From NCBI RefSeq assembly GCF_021044935.1, contig NZ_JAJNMP010000001.1:868001-932000 (forward strand): a DNA stretch of 64,000 nt. Direction: 5' to 3'. This DNA comes from Agromyces cavernae. Its GTDB lineage: Bacteria; Actinomycetota; Actinomycetes; Actinomycetales; Microbacteriaceae. A program made the translations under genes and the position numbers. The number at the start of each line of letters is the position of its first letter. Position 1 is the first letter of the stretch. The notes beneath the pieces are model-generated. The model made no database searches and was not told where the DNA came from. It saw only the letters and a list, made by a program, of their open reading frames with translations. Shown one piece after another: positions 41,739 to 50,649 of this stretch.

Positions 41739-43040
41739 TCAGCCGAGCTGGCCGGTCTTGATCGGCGCCGTCTCTCGCGTGATGAGCGCCGCGGCCGTCG
41801 AGATCACGCCCAGGGACATGAAGATGAGCGCCGGGCCGACCCAGCCGATCCAGCCGTACAGGGCGGTGGCGAGGAAGGGCAGGAGGCCGGCCACGATGGA
41901 CGCGCCGTTGTAGCCGAGCGAGATGCCCGAGGAACGCACGTTGCGGTCGAACAGCTCCGAGAACCACGACGCCTCGACGGCGAAGATCGGGTCGTGGCTG
42001 AACAGCAGGCTGATCGCCACGGCGACGATGACCATCACGACGGCGCCGGTGTTGATGAGCATGAACATCGGGAAGGCGAACACGATCGTGAAGATCGAGC
42101 CGATGAGGAAGACGCGCTTGCGCCCGATGCGGTCGCTGAGTGCACCGTAGAGCAGGTGGCTCACGAGGCCGAGTGCCGAGCCGATGATCGTGCCGTAGAG
42201 CACGTACTGGGTCTCGGTGATGTTCGCGAGCACGACGTACGAGAGCGTGAAGCTGACCGTGATGTAGTAACCGCCCGTCTCGGCGAGGCGCAGGGCGATG
42301 ATGCGCAGCACGGAGCGCCAGTCGCGCTTCAGCACCTCGATCGCGGGGCGCTTGTGGATCTCGCCGGCGGCCTTCATCTTCTCGAAGTCGGGCGACTCCT
42401 TGATGCCGAGGCGGATCCAGAGGCCGATCGCCACCATGACGACGGAGAGCAGGAACGGCACGCGCCACACCCAGTCGCCCTCGAAGATCGCAGCGGAGAG
42501 CAGGAACGTCCCGTTCGCGAGCAGAAGGCCCGCGGGAATGCCGATCTGCGGCACGCTGCCGAAGAAGCCGCGACGCGCGATCGGGGCGTGCTCGACTGCC
42601 ATGAGCACGGCGCCGCCCCACTCGGCTCCGTAGCCGATTCCCTGCACGGCACGCAGCACGATGAGCATGATCGGGGCGGCCACGCCGATCGCGGCATACG
42701 TGGGCAGCACGCCGATGAGGAACGTGGCGACGCCCATGATCGACAGGGCCGCGATGAGGATCGTCTTGCGGCCGAGGCGGTCGCCGTAGTGGCCGGCGAG
42801 GTAGCCGCCGAGCGGTCGGAACAGGAAGCCGATCGCGAGCGTCGCGAACGAGGCGAGCACCCCGATGAACGCGTTCTCGGCGGCGAAGAACGCGGTGCCG
42901 AAGTACGCCGCCGCCGCGGTGCCGTAGATGAAGAAGTCATAGCTCTCCACCGCGGTGCCGATCATCGACGCGACGGAGACCTTCACCGGATTGTCGCTCT
43001 TCACCGTGACGTCGGTGGGGCGCTCGGCCGTGCTGATCAT
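41739..43040 (-). CDS. MHS-family MFS transporter (sugar-acid or carboxylate uptake)
   Basis: 433 aa, 12 predicted helices. MHS-family signs include GTAVESYDFFIYGTAAA at helix 1, RPLGGYLAGHYGDRLGRKTIL in the 2-3 loop, RAVQGIGYGAEWGGAVLMAVEHAP and GALSDRIGRKRVF. MHS members are proton symporters for metabolites such as proline, alpha-ketoglutarate or shikimate. Its place between the dehydrogenase and split transketolase indicates import of the operon's substrate. AGGAGGAACACCC lies before the ATG at 43040. Confidence 0.88.
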   Translation of the reverse strand: MISTAERPTDVTVKSDNPVKVSVASMIGTAVESYDFFIYGTAAAAYFGTAFFAAENAFIGVLASFATLAIGFLFRPLGGYLAGHYGDRLGRKTILIAALSIMGVATFLIGVLPTYAAIGVAAPIMLIVLRAVQGIGYGAEWGGAVLMAVEHAPIARRGFFGSVPQIGIPAGLLLANGTFLLSAAIFEGDWVWRVPFLLSVVMVAIGLWIRLGIKESPDFEKMKAAGEIHKRPAIEVLKRDWRSVLRIIALRLAETGGYYITVSFTLSYVVLANITETQYVLYGTIIGSALGLVSHLLYGALSDRIGRKRVFLIGSIFTIVFAFPMFMLINTGAVVMVIVAVAISLLFSHDPIFAVEASWFSELFDRNVRSSGISLGYNGASIVAGLLPFLATALYGWIGWVGPALIFMSLGVISTAAALITRETAPIKTGQLG

Positions 43041-43111
43041 GGGTGTTCCTCCTTGAACGGATGTTGCAGATCTGGGGTTGCGGTGGTGGTGGGGTTTGCG
43101 GTGCGTTCGGG

Positions 43112-43990
43112 CTATCGCGCGTGCGCTGTGGCCCGGGCGTAGGTCTCGATGACACGGGAGTCGTCGCGGGCGCCGAGACCGGCGTCGGCCGCGGCGAGGT
43201 AGCGAGCACGAGCGGCATCGAGCAGCGGCGTCTCGGCGTCGGCGCCTCGTGCGGCGTCGGCGACGAGGCCGGAGTCCTTGACGAAGATGTTGATCTGGCT
43301 GGTGACCTCGACGTCGGTGTCGCCGAGCATTCGGGGGCCGCGGTCCGAGAGCATCCACGATGCCGCAGCGCCCGCCTCGACGAGCGGTAGCACCTGTGCG
43401 GGGTCGAGCCCGAGCGACTCGGCGAGTGCGAGTGACTCGGCCGCTGCCACGATGTGGACAGCGCAGAGGTGCTGGTTGACGACCTTGATCGACTGACCCT
43501 CGCCGAGCGACGAGCCCACGAGCTTGACGTCGCCGAGAGGAGCGAGCACCGGGACGACGCGATCGGCGTCGGCAGGGTCGCCCGACAGGAAGATCGTGAG
43601 CTCGCCCGTGCGGGCGCGGGCGACGCCGCCGGTCACGGGCGCGTCGACCACGCGGGCGTCCGCTCGTCGCAGGCGTTCACCCTGCTCGATCGCCGATGCG
43701 GGGCCGACCGTGCTCATGATCACCCAGGTCTGGCCGGCGGTCGTGCCGGCCGCGAGCGCCGCGTCGACGAGCTCGGCGAGCTGGCCGGGGGTCGCGACCA
43801 TGACGATCACCGTCGTGGCCCCGTCGAGGTCGGCGATGCCGCTGACGACGCGGATGCCGGCGGCGGCCGCGCGCTCGTGGGTGGCGGGGAAGGGGTCGAC
43901 ACCAGTGACGTCGGCGCCGGCGCCGGCGAGGCGGACCGCCATCGGGAGGCCGATGGCTCCGATGCCGACGAAGGCGATGTGCTCGGTCAT
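43112..43990 (-). CDS. NAD-dependent 2-hydroxyacid dehydrogenase (LtnD / 3-hydroxyisobutyrate dehydrogenase family)
   Basis: 292 aa. The N-terminal Rossmann fold has FVGIGAIGLPMAVRLAGAGADVTGVD, then VIMSTVGPA, VVDAPVTGGVARARTGELTIFLSG and the catalytic-Lys helix SIKVVNQHLCAVHIVAAAE. This is the beta-hydroxyacid dehydrogenase family, and the sequence is closest in character to L-threonate dehydrogenase. It would oxidise a polyhydroxy acid to a keto acid that the kinase at 38532 phosphorylates. It is the first gene of the operon, and two FadR-type operators lie 52-124 bp upstream. Confidence 0.85.
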   Translation of the reverse strand: MTEHIAFVGIGAIGLPMAVRLAGAGADVTGVDPFPATHERAAAAGIRVVSGIADLDGATTVIVMVATPGQLAELVDAALAAGTTAGQTWVIMSTVGPASAIEQGERLRRADARVVDAPVTGGVARARTGELTIFLSGDPADADRVVPVLAPLGDVKLVGSSLGEGQSIKVVNQHLCAVHIVAAAESLALAESLGLDPAQVLPLVEAGAAASWMLSDRGPRMLGDTDVEVTSQINIFVKDSGLVADAARGADAETPLLDAARARYLAAADAGLGARDDSRVIETYARATAHAR

Positions 43991-44041
43991 GGTGTGGAAG
44001 CTCCTTTGGTTCATCCCTGCGGGCCGACGGGCGGTCCGTTA

Positions 44042-44058
44042 GATTGGTTCTACCAATC
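44042..44058. promoter_or_regulatory. FadR-type operator 1
   Basis: GATTGGT-TCT-ACCAATC, a perfect 7-bp-arm palindrome in the promoter region of the catabolic operon. Its core TTGGTTCTACCAA shares spacing and bases with operators 2 and 3 and fits the FCD-type GntR consensus TNGTNNNACNA. Confidence 0.75.
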
Positions 44059-44097
44059 GCGTAATCGATGATAGGCACATCGGAAGCCGATGTCAAC

Positions 44098-44114
44098 AAT
44101 TGGTTCAACCAATT
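44098..44114. promoter_or_regulatory. FadR-type operator 2
   Basis: AATTGGTT-C-AACCAATT, a perfect 17-bp palindrome. Its centre lies 56 bp from that of operator 1, about 5 helical turns, so two dimers could lie on one face of the DNA. Confidence 0.78.
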
Positions 44115-44257
44115 CGGGGGACCGGCTCGAACGTGCCGAGGTTCGGCGCGCGCGGGGGCCCGGGGCCCCGGTCGGAGTGGACGGACCTGCGGGTCCAGTT
44201 GCACACTCCCCGGAGGGCGCTGCCGCGCAGGTCGGGCGGGTCGCCGCCGCGACCGCG

Positions 44258-44965
44258 TCAGCGGACGGGTTCGATGTGGAGCTGAAGCCAGTTGTCGAAG
44301 TGCTCGCGCATGGCGGCGCGTGCGGCGTCGGGGTCGCGCGCCTCGAGCGCGGCGACCACGTCGTAGTGCACGGAGTCCGTACGCCGGACGCCGTTCTCAT
44401 CGAGCGGCTCGACCCGTACCGCCTGGAGTCGGCGGTAGCGGATGGTCTCGCGGAGCACGTGGCTGAACCCTTCGTGCATGAGGCGGAAGATCGGGTTGTC
44501 GACGATGCGGTTGAGCCGCGAGTGGAAGCGCACGTCGGCCTCGAAGGCGGTCTCGTGGTCGCCTGCCTTGGTGGCGGCGATCATGGCGTCGACGTCGGCG
44601 CGCAGGGCCTCGACCTGCTCATCGGTCACGACTCGGGCGGCCGCCTCGGCGATCGACTCCTCGAGGAGCACGCGCGCGTCGGCGAACTGCTGGTCGTTGA
44701 GGTAGCCGAGCTGTCGGGAGATCGTGAAGTAGCTGCGCACGAAGTCGTCACCGGGGGTGTCGATGTAGGTGCCGCGGCCCTGGGTGCGGTGCAGGAAGCC
44801 CAGCCGTTCGAGTACGGAGAGTTGCTCGCGCAACGCTCCGCGGCTCATGTTGAGTGCCTCGCCGAGTTCGCGCTCGGGCGGCAGCCGTCGCGCAGTCTTG
44901 CCCGGCTCGGGCGTCGCGAGGCGCAGGAGATCGCTCACGAGGGATTCGAGCAGTTCCGCTGCCAT
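44258..44965 (-). CDS. FadR-family (GntR/FCD) transcriptional regulator
   Basis: 235 aa. The winged-helix N-terminus has RRLPPERELGEALNMSRGALREQLSVLERLGFLHRTQGRGTYI, typical of GntR regulators. The all-helical FCD effector domain (about 85-230) has metal-ligand positions such as ADVRFHSRLNRIVDN and HYDVVAALEARDPDAARAAMREHFDNW. It should repress the operon that begins at 43990 until a pathway metabolite binds. A third copy of its presumed operator lies before its own gene, suggesting autoregulation. Confidence 0.9.
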   Translation of the reverse strand: MAAELLESLVSDLLRLATPEPGKTARRLPPERELGEALNMSRGALREQLSVLERLGFLHRTQGRGTYIDTPGDDFVRSYFTISRQLGYLNDQQFADARVLLEESIAEAAARVVTDEQVEALRADVDAMIAATKAGDHETAFEADVRFHSRLNRIVDNPIFRLMHEGFSHVLRETIRYRRLQAVRVEPLDENGVRRTDSVHYDVVAALEARDPDAARAAMREHFDNWLQLHIEPVR

Positions 44966-44986
44966 GCCGCCTCCAGACCTCGGGTC

Positions 44987-45001
44987 ATTGGTTGAACCAT
45001 T
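44987..45001. promoter_or_regulatory. FadR-type operator 3 (regulator's own promoter)
   Basis: ATTGGTT-G-AACCATT is the same palindrome with one mismatch in the outer arm, located 22-36 bp before the regulator's ATG. Confidence 0.7.
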
Positions 45002-45018
45002 CTTGCTTCAATGGTACG

Positions 45019-45053
45019 GGAACGGCCGCCGGGATTTTCCCGGCGGCCGTTCC
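45019..45053. terminator. hairpin after the ABC exporter operon
   Basis: A perfect 16-bp inverted repeat (45019-45034 and 45038-45053) with a TTT loop, 20 bp beyond the exporter's stop. It has no clear U tract. It separates the exporter operon from the regulator gene on the same strand. Confidence 0.7.
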
Positions 45054-45072
45054 GACACGCAGCAGCGTGCGC

Positions 45073-47148
45073 CTACAGCTCGGACTCGCCCGCCGCCGAT
45101 GCAACGGCCTCGAGCGGGCTCTGCGAGTCGGACCTGACCACGGTGCCGTCTTCGAGCGCCTCTTCGGCGTCGAGGTCGGTCGCGGCCTGCTCGAACTGCG
45201 AGTTGTAGAGGCGGTAGTACGCACCCTTCGCGGCGATGAGCTCGTCGTGGTTGCCCTTCTCGACGATGTCGCCGTGCTCCATCACGAGGATGAGGTCGGC
45301 GTCGCGGATCGTCGAGAGACGGTGCGCGATCACGAACGACGTGCGGCCCTGGCGCAGTGCTGCCATGGCGTGCTGCAGCAGCAGCTCGGTGCGGGTGTCG
45401 ACCGACGAGGTGGCCTCGTCGAGGATGAGCACCGACGGCTGCGCCACGAAGGCACGGGCGATCGTGATGAGCTGCTTCTCACCGGCCGAGACGTTCGACG
45501 CGTCTTCGTCGAGCACGGTGTCGTAACCCTCGGGCAGCGAGTGCACGAACCGGTCGACGTAGGTCGCCTTCGCAGCCGCGAGCACCTCGTCGTCGGTCGC
45601 CGTCTGGCGGCCGTAGCGGATGTTCTCGCGGATCGACCCGGCGAACAGCCACGGGTCCTGCAAGACCATGCCGGTGCGGGCCCGCACGTCGTGGCGGGTG
45701 AGGTCGGCGATGTTCTGTCCGTCGAGCAGGATGCGCCCGCCGTCGAGCTCGTAGAACCGCATGATGAGGTTCACGAGCGTCGTCTTGCCTGCGCCCGTCG
45801 GGCCGACGATCGCGACCGTCTGCCCCGGCTCGACCTGGAACGACAGGTCGGTGATGAGCGGGTGCTCGGGGTTGTACGAGAACGACACGTGGTCGAATAC
45901 GATCGTGCCGTCACCGTCGACCGGTGCCGGGGCGTCGGCCGCGTCTGCCTGCTGCTCGTCGGCGTCGAGCAACTCGAAGACGCGCTCGGCCGAGGCGGTG
46001 CCCGACTGCACGACGGCGGCCATGCCGCCCAGCTCGGACAGCGGCTGCGTGAACTGCTGCGAGTACTGGATGAACGCCTGCACGTCGCCGAGTCGCAGCT
46101 GGCCGGTCGCGACCATGAGGCCGCCGAGCACGGCGATGCCCACGTAGGTGAGGTTTCCGATGAACATCATGCCCGGCATGATGATGCCCGACAGGAACTG
46201 CGCCTTGAAGCTCGCCTCGTAGAGCTCTTGGTTCTCGGCCTGGAACTTCGCCCGCGAGTCCTGCTCGCGACCGAACACCTTGACGAGCGCGTGGCCCGAG
46301 AACGACTCCTCGACGCGGGCGTTCAGGCGCCCGACCTTGCGCCACTGGATGCCGAACGCCTTCTGCGACTTCGGTCCGATGATGCCGAAGATCACGGCCA
46401 TGAGCGGCAGCGACACGAGCGCCACGAGCGCGAGCTGCCACGAGATCGAGAACATCATGATGAGCACGCCGAGCACGGTGAGCACCGAGGTGATCACCGT
46501 CGACAGCGATTGCTGCATCGTCTGCGTGATGTTGTCGATGTCGTTCGTGACCCGCGAGATCAGCTCGCCGCGCTGCACCTTGTCGAAGTAGCTGAGCGGC
46601 ATGCGGTTGATCTTCGCCTCGACCGACTCGCGGAGGCGCCACATGGTCTTCACCATGATCACGTTGATGACGTAGCCCTGCAGCCACGTGAGCACCGAGG
46701 CGATGATGTAGAGGGCGAGCACGAGCATGAGCACCTGGCTGAGGCGCACGAAGTCGACGCCCTCGCCCGGCACGACGCCGGCGGCCGCCACGACGTTCGC
46801 CAGATCGTCTTGCCCGGCCGCCCGCAGGCCCTCGACGGCCTGCTCGGTCGTCGTGCCCGGGGGCATCTGCTGCCCGATGACACCGGCGAAGATGATGTTC
46901 GTCGCCTCGCCGAGCACCTTCGGCGCCCACACGGCGAGCACGACGCCGAGGGCACCGAGGATCGACGCGAACGTGAACGCGAACGCGTGCGGCTTGAGCA
47001 GGCCGATGAGCCGGCCGAAGCTCTGGCCGAAGTTCTTCGCCTTGCCCGGTGCGACGGCGCCGCTCCAGTCGTCGGCGTTGATGCGAGCCTGCTCGCCGAG
47101 CTCGATCTCGAGCTGCTCTTCTGCGGAGAGGGGGGTCTGCGCGGTCAT
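45073..47148 (-). CDS. ABC exporter half-transporter, subunit with canonical Walker B
   Basis: 691 aa with six transmembrane helices (about 55-390), an extra periplasmic-side insertion near 95-135, and a C-terminal ATPase. The NBD has Walker A GPTGAGKTT, Q-loop VLQDPWLF, signature VSAGEKQ (deviating from LSGGQ), Walker B ILDEATSS with catalytic Glu, and H-loop IAHRLST. Signature VSAGE together with a perfect Walker B is the pattern of the canonical subunit in heterodimeric exporters such as BmrCD and TmrAB. It overlaps its partner gene by 4 bp. The substrate is unknown, probably drugs or lipids. Confidence 0.92.
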   Translation of the reverse strand: MTAQTPLSAEEQLEIELGEQARINADDWSGAVAPGKAKNFGQSFGRLIGLLKPHAFAFTFASILGALGVVLAVWAPKVLGEATNIIFAGVIGQQMPPGTTTEQAVEGLRAAGQDDLANVVAAAGVVPGEGVDFVRLSQVLMLVLALYIIASVLTWLQGYVINVIMVKTMWRLRESVEAKINRMPLSYFDKVQRGELISRVTNDIDNITQTMQQSLSTVITSVLTVLGVLIMMFSISWQLALVALVSLPLMAVIFGIIGPKSQKAFGIQWRKVGRLNARVEESFSGHALVKVFGREQDSRAKFQAENQELYEASFKAQFLSGIIMPGMMFIGNLTYVGIAVLGGLMVATGQLRLGDVQAFIQYSQQFTQPLSELGGMAAVVQSGTASAERVFELLDADEQQADAADAPAPVDGDGTIVFDHVSFSYNPEHPLITDLSFQVEPGQTVAIVGPTGAGKTTLVNLIMRFYELDGGRILLDGQNIADLTRHDVRARTGMVLQDPWLFAGSIRENIRYGRQTATDDEVLAAAKATYVDRFVHSLPEGYDTVLDEDASNVSAGEKQLITIARAFVAQPSVLILDEATSSVDTRTELLLQHAMAALRQGRTSFVIAHRLSTIRDADLILVMEHGDIVEKGNHDELIAAKGAYYRLYNSQFEQAATDLDAEEALEDGTVVRSDSQSPLEAVASAAGESEL

Positions 47149-48878
47149 CGTGCGGCCTCCACTCCGAGCTGGGATTCGACGATCTCACGGTACGTGGTGC
47201 TCGATTCGAGCAGTTCGTCGTGCGTGCCGACGCCGACCATGCGGCCGTCGTCGAGCACGATGATTCGGTCGGCGTCGGTGATGGTCGAGACGCGCTGCGC
47301 GACCACGATCTTGGTCACCTGTGGCAACTCCCTCCAGAGTGCTTGCCTGAGTCTGGCGTCGGTGGTGAGGTCGAGCGCCGAGAACGAGTCGTCGAAGACG
47401 AGGATGTCGGGGTTGTGCACGATCGCCCGCGCGATCGCGAGCCGCTGACGCTGCCCGCCCGAGACGTTCGTGCCGCCCTGCGCGATGCGGGCGTTCAGGC
47501 CGCCATCCATCTCCTCGACGAAGTCGCGCCCCTGCGCGATCTCGAGTGCGTGCCACAGCTCTTCGTCGGTCGCGTCTTCACGCCCGTAGCGCAGGTTCGA
47601 TGCCACCGTGCCGGTGAAGAGGAACGGTCGCTGCGGCACCAGGCCGATCGAGCTCCAGAGCTTCTCAAGATCGGCCTCGCGCACGTCGACGCCGCCGACC
47701 TCGACGCTGCCGCCGGTGACGTCGAACAGGCGGGGGATGAGCGAGATGAGCGTGGTCTTGCCCGCGCCGGTGGAGCCGACGATCGCGACCGTCTCGCCCC
47801 TGCCCGCCGTGAACGAGATGTCGGAGAGCACCGGGTGCTGGGCTCCGGGGTAGCTGAACTCGGCATCGGCGAACGTGACGGTGCCGGGCGCCGGGAACGT
47901 GGAGACGGGGTTCGCTGGGCGCCTGAGCGACGTGTCGGCATCGAGCACCTCGCCGATGCGCTCTGCCGACACCGCGGCGCGCGGGATCATGATCGTCATG
48001 AAGCTCGCCATCAGCACGCCCGTGAGGATGAGCATGACGTACTGCATGAAGGCGAACAGCGTGCCGATCTGCACCCGGCCCGCGTCGACCTCGAACGCGC
48101 CGAACCAGACCACCCCGACGACCGTGACGTTCAGCACGAGCATGAAGAGGGGGAACAGCAGCACGAACAGCGAGCCGACCTTGCGGCCGACGATCATGAT
48201 GTCGGTGTTCGCCTCGCCGAACCGCTCCTCCTCGATGGGCTCGCGCACGAACGCGCGCACGACGCGAACGCCGGTGAGCTGCTCGCGCATGATGCGGTTC
48301 ACGTTGTCGAGCTTCTTCTGGTAGCTGCGGAACAACGGCACCATGCGGCTGATGATGAGCACGGCGATGACGAGAAGCGCCGGCACCGACACCGCGATGA
48401 TCCAGCTGAGCCCCACATCTTGCCGCAGCGCGAAGATGATGCCGCCGATCGCGAGGATCGGCGCGGTCACGAGGAACGTGCCGCCCATCATCGCGAGCAT
48501 CTGCACCTGCTGCACGTCGTTGGTGTTGCGGGTGATGAGCGAGCCCGGCCCGAATTTCGAGACCTCGCGCTCGGAGAAGCTCGAGACGCGTTCGAAGACG
48601 TCGTTGCGGATGTCGCGACCGGCGCTCATCGCGGCACGCGCCGCGAAGTACGTGGCGATGATCGACGCCGTGATCTGCCCGAGCGAGATCGTGAGCATGA
48701 ACACGCCGGTGCTCCAGATGTAGGCGGTGTCGCCCTTGGAGACGCCCTCATCGATGATGTCGGCGTTGAGGCTCGGCAGGTAGAAGGTGGCCAGTGCCGA
48801 GGCGAACTGGAACACCAGCACACCGAGCAGCCACCACTTGTAGGGCTTCAGGTAGCGGAAGAGGATTTTTCCGAGCAT
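47145..48878 (-). CDS. ABC exporter half-transporter, subunit with degenerate catalytic site
   Basis: 577 aa, six transmembrane helices and one NBD. The NBD has Walker A GSTGAGKTT, canonical signature VSGGQRQ, but Walker B is followed by Asp (ILVFDDSFSALD), and the switch position reads VVAQRVST with Gln where His is usual. It therefore supplies the inactive ATP site of a heterodimer whose other half is encoded next (45073). The ATG at 48878 has GGAG close upstream; the longer frame lacks family sequence. It is the first gene of the exporter operon. Confidence 0.92.
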   Translation of the reverse strand: MLGKILFRYLKPYKWWLLGVLVFQFASALATFYLPSLNADIIDEGVSKGDTAYIWSTGVFMLTISLGQITASIIATYFAARAAMSAGRDIRNDVFERVSSFSEREVSKFGPGSLITRNTNDVQQVQMLAMMGGTFLVTAPILAIGGIIFALRQDVGLSWIIAVSVPALLVIAVLIISRMVPLFRSYQKKLDNVNRIMREQLTGVRVVRAFVREPIEEERFGEANTDIMIVGRKVGSLFVLLFPLFMLVLNVTVVGVVWFGAFEVDAGRVQIGTLFAFMQYVMLILTGVLMASFMTIMIPRAAVSAERIGEVLDADTSLRRPANPVSTFPAPGTVTFADAEFSYPGAQHPVLSDISFTAGRGETVAIVGSTGAGKTTLISLIPRLFDVTGGSVEVGGVDVREADLEKLWSSIGLVPQRPFLFTGTVASNLRYGREDATDEELWHALEIAQGRDFVEEMDGGLNARIAQGGTNVSGGQRQRLAIARAIVHNPDILVFDDSFSALDLTTDARLRQALWRELPQVTKIVVAQRVSTITDADRIIVLDDGRMVGVGTHDELLESSTTYREIVESQLGVEAAR

Positions 48879-49143
48879 GAGATCTCCGGGTCGGAGGGCG
48901 GGAAGGAGAGTCGTCTGACGGAGCCCCACGAAGTGTGGACGAGAGGCACCTGCCCGACGGCGGGTACAGTGTCGCACCCCCTTGCGACATTGCAGGATTT
49001 GAGGCTTACACGGGCCTTCTTGCGCGTCAATACGAACAGCGGCATCCGACATGCGCGTTCACCGAACGCGAAATCCCGGCTGCCGGATGCCGCTCCCCGC
49101 GTCGCCCTGACACCCGCGAGGCCGCGGCATAGAATTCGCGCAT
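48879..49143. other. 265-bp divergent spacer
   Basis: This lies between the divergent exporter operon and the DUF2868 gene. It contains the promoter of the latter (TAGAAT at 49130) and no gene I can support. An extended reading frame of the exporter gene covers part of it but without family resemblance. Confidence 0.4.
49130..49135 (+). promoter_or_regulatory. -10 hexamer, leaderless start
   Basis: TAGAAT lies 8 nt before the ATG at 49144; no ribosome site intervenes. Confidence 0.45.
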
Positions 49144-50649
49144 ATGGACGAGTCAGCCGCCCTGGACGTCACTGCGGCGCGCGCTGTCGAGACCGGCGAC
49201 CGCGACCGGCTGCTCTGGTCCGACGCCGACCGCGAGTGGGCGAGTCGCGCCGCGGCCGAGGTCGTCGGCGAGGGCGCGACTCCCGAGGCCTACCTGAGTC
49301 GGCGCGCGCGGCTCGTGCTCGAGCGCATCGGACCGCGCCAGCCCGCGGTGCCGCGCGCGGTGCGTGCCCTCGTCTGGCGGCCGTGGGTGGGTGTCGTCGT
49401 CATCGTCGCGGCGTTCCTGCTGGGGCTCGTCATCGACCGCATCGGCGGCGGCGCGAGCATCAACCTGCTCGCCCCGCCGGTGTTCGCGCTCGTCGTGTGG
49501 AACGTCGTCGTCTACCTCTCGCTGATCGTGCGCGCTGTCGCCTTCCGGGGTGCGGCCCCCGGGCCGGTGCGGTCGGGGCTCATCCGCCTCGCCGCGCTGC
49601 GCACGCCGCTGACCCGGCACCGCGGCGACGATCCCGGGGCCGCGCGCCGATCGATCCTCGCCGCGCTCCCCGCCGACTGGGCGAGCATCGCCGCACCGTT
49701 GTACGGCGCCCGCGCCGCCCGCGTGCTCCATCTCGCCGCGGCCGCGACCGCCCTCGGCGTGATCTCGGGCCTCTACATACGCGGGCTGGCGTTCGAGTAC
49801 CGCGCGTCGTGGGAGAGCACGTTCCTCGGCGCCGAGCAGGTGCGCGCGCTGCTCGCCGTGACCCTCGCGCCCGGGTCGTGGATCACCGGCATCCCGATCC
49901 CCGACGTGGCGGCGATCGAGGCGATCCGCGCGCCCGCGAGCGAGAATGCGGCGACCTGGATGCATCTGCTCGCCGGCACCGTTGCCGCCGTCGTCGTCAT
50001 CCCGCGCCTCGTGCTCGCGATCATCAACGGTCTGATCGAGCGGCGCCGTGCGACCCGCGTGCGACTGCCGCTCTCGGAGCCGTACTACCGGCGGCTCGTC
50101 GCGGGCTACCTCGGCGGACCCGGTCGCGTGCGGGTCGTGCCGTACAGCTACACCGTGACGGCCGAGGCGCAGGCCGGGCTCGACGCCGTGCTGTCCCGGG
50201 CCTACGGCGGGGCGGCGGCGACCATCGACCCGCCCATCGGGTGGGGCGACGACGAGGCGCTCCTCGGGCTCTGGGCCGGCGCCCCGGCCCCACCGCTCGA
50301 GCACGGCGGTGCTGCGAGCGAGGCCGCCGTGCTCTTTTCCCTGTTCAGCCTCGCCGCGACGCCCGAGCGCGAGGCGCACGGCGTGTTCCTCGACGCGCTC
50401 GCCAGGGGCGTGCCCACGGGACATCCGCTCATCGCCCTGATCGACGAATCCGGCTTCCTCGCCCGCTGGCCCGACGACGAGAGCCGTCTCGCCGGCCGCC
50501 GCGCTGCCTGGCGCGAGTTCGTGAACGATCACGCGGCCGTCGCGGTGTTCCTCGACCTCTCGTCGCCCGATCTCGCGGCGGCCGAGGCCGACCTCGCCGC
50601 GGCATCCGCCGCCGATGCCGGCGAATCGCCGAAGGGGAAGGTGACGTGA
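49144..50649 (+). CDS. DUF2868 family membrane protein
   Basis: 501 aa. A soluble N-terminus (about 1-75) is followed by helices at about 80-100 (VGVVVIVAAFLLGLVID), 108-130, 195-220 and 275-298, and a C-terminal soluble domain of about 200 aa. This layout and the adjacent DUF3482 GTPase identify DUF2868, a family known only by this pairing. It probably anchors or is controlled by the GTPase. Its stop overlaps the GTPase GTG by 4 bp, so the two are translationally coupled. Confidence 0.75.
   Translation: MDESAALDVTAARAVETGDRDRLLWSDADREWASRAAAEVVGEGATPEAYLSRRARLVLERIGPRQPAVPRAVRALVWRPWVGVVVIVAAFLLGLVIDRIGGGASINLLAPPVFALVVWNVVVYLSLIVRAVAFRGAAPGPVRSGLIRLAALRTPLTRHRGDDPGAARRSILAALPADWASIAAPLYGARAARVLHLAAAATALGVISGLYIRGLAFEYRASWESTFLGAEQVRALLAVTLAPGSWITGIPIPDVAAIEAIRAPASENAATWMHLLAGTVAAVVVIPRLVLAIINGLIERRRATRVRLPLSEPYYRRLVAGYLGGPGRVRVVPYSYTVTAEAQAGLDAVLSRAYGGAAATIDPPIGWGDDEALLGLWAGAPAPPLEHGGAASEAAVLFSLFSLAATPEREAHGVFLDALARGVPTGHPLIALIDESGFLARWPDDESRLAGRRAAWREFVNDHAAVAVFLDLSSPDLAAAEADLAAASAADAGESPKGKVT

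Noticed and set aside
38532-44965. Complete threonate/erythronate (OtnK-OtnC-OtnI) pathway
   Set aside because: The kinase and dehydrogenase fit, but no OtnC aldolase or OtnI isomerase gene is present; a transketolase pair is found instead.
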